A stretch of 6,073 bases of DNA from Saprospiraceae bacterium (GTDB lineage Bacteria > Bacteroidota > Bacteroidia > Chitinophagales > Saprospiraceae): assembly GCA_947441325.1 (NCBI GenBank), contig CANETR010000144.1:1-6073 (forward strand), read 5' to 3'. This document shows, piece after piece, positions 5,722 to 6,073 of the stretch (position 1 is the stretch's first letter; each line of letters opens with the position of its first letter). Under the pieces are notes generated by a model. The model had not been told where the DNA came from. It was given only the letters and a program-made list of their open reading frames with translations, and did no database searches. A program made the translations under genes and the position numbers.

Positions 5722-6042
5722 TTAGTTGGTCTTGGAAAACCCGAATTCTGCTGCAAATTCTTCTTTTGAGCCAAACTTTGGATCAAATTCTTCTTCAATA
5801 TTTCCAAGGTATATCAATTCATCATCCATCCAACTCAGTATTATTTTTTCTTTTTCGCCACTTGTCGAGTTTAACAAAAGCAGCCCTGCGTCTACTGTCC
5901 ACTTTCCATTATCAAACTCTTCTTCTGGGGCATCGGGTTCATTTTGGTCGGCGGAAATAAATCGGCGATATGAACCATCCTCAAAAAACTGCATAGCAAC
6001 AGGCTCATGATTGCTTTGCCAAATTCCTTCCAATTTTTGCAT
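5722..6042 (-). CDS. small acidic protein of unknown function ('LEGIWQ' type), start uncertain
   Basis: Not recognised as a named family. From the ATG at 6042 it is 106 aa: MQKLEGIWQ, then FFEDGSYRRF, DNGKWTV, LLLLNS, KIILSWMDDELIYLG and a very acidic tail (EEEFDPKFGSKEEFAAEFGFSKTN). The order 'L-x-G-x-W ... F-x-x-D-G-x-Y ... G-x-W' resembles short lipocalin-like beta proteins. No signal peptide is present, so it is probably cytoplasmic. An AAAGGA (6058 to 6053) lies 10 bp before the ATG. A GTG at 6051 is also possible, and the frame stays open to the window edge (6073), so the true gene may be longer and begin outside. It lies 16 bp upstream of the thioesterase gene and is probably cotranscribed with it. 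Confidence 0.75.
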   Translation of the reverse strand: MQKLEGIWQSNHEPVAMQFFEDGSYRRFISADQNEPDAPEEEFDNGKWTVDAGLLLLNSTSGEKEKIILSWMDDELIYLGNIEEEFDPKFGSKEEFAAEFGFSKTN

Positions 6043-6073
6043 TATCTGCACATCCTTTGGATTTTTGTTGGTA

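Noticed and set aside
5706..5807. 34-residue N-terminal extension of the thioesterase reading frame
   Set aside because: It overlaps the upstream gene in another frame, does not look like hotdog sequence, and the ATG at 5705 gives the usual family length.
5726..6010. Serine/asparagine-rich plus-strand open frame of 94 codons
   Set aside because: Antisense to the small 'LEGIWQ' gene; its composition is the expected mirror of that acidic protein.

Overview
The window looks like chromosomal DNA of a Gram-negative member of the Bacteroidota. Reasons: an lpxB gene (lipid A synthesis); A+T-rich sequence; genes that mostly lack Shine-Dalgarno sites; an 'SFA|Q' type signal peptide; two short lipoprotein signals ending in 'NSC' and 'YAC'; a thioesterase of the 'NYGNHLxND' type and a glycerophosphodiesterase whose wording is typical of that phylum. 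The genus cannot be read from the sequence.

Layout. (1) 9-917, minus strand: a lipoprotein glycerophosphodiester phosphodiesterase whose stop codon lies inside a perfect 16-bp palindrome at the window edge. (2) 918-1012: a short divergent promoter region. (3) 1013-3151, plus strand: two closely spaced genes 12 bp apart, an exported cysteine-motif protein of unknown function and a leucine-rich-repeat-like cytoplasmic protein. (4) 3152-3569: a 418-bp non-coding stretch that begins with the 11-codon head of a second copy of the LRR-like gene. That copy is cut off exactly where a ~35-bp repeat starts; the repeat returns at 3519-3552, next to the end of lpxB. The space between holds smaller repeats and hairpins. 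(5) 6042-3570, minus strand: a probable four-gene run comprising a small 'GIWQ' protein, an acyl thioesterase, a small lipoprotein and lpxB.

How the genes may work together. The minus-strand run ends in lipid A disaccharide synthase and contains a hotdog thioesterase, so an acyl/lipid theme is possible, but only lpxB has a firm pathway. The glycerophosphodiesterase releases glycerol 3-phosphate from phospholipid head-group diesters and is transcribed separately. The two plus-strand genes are probably cotranscribed; their function is unknown.

The most unusual part is the 3' end of the plus-strand pair: a decapitated tandem paralog joined to a dispersed-repeat mosaic. No phage, CRISPR array, RNA gene, IS transposase or complete defence system is visible.
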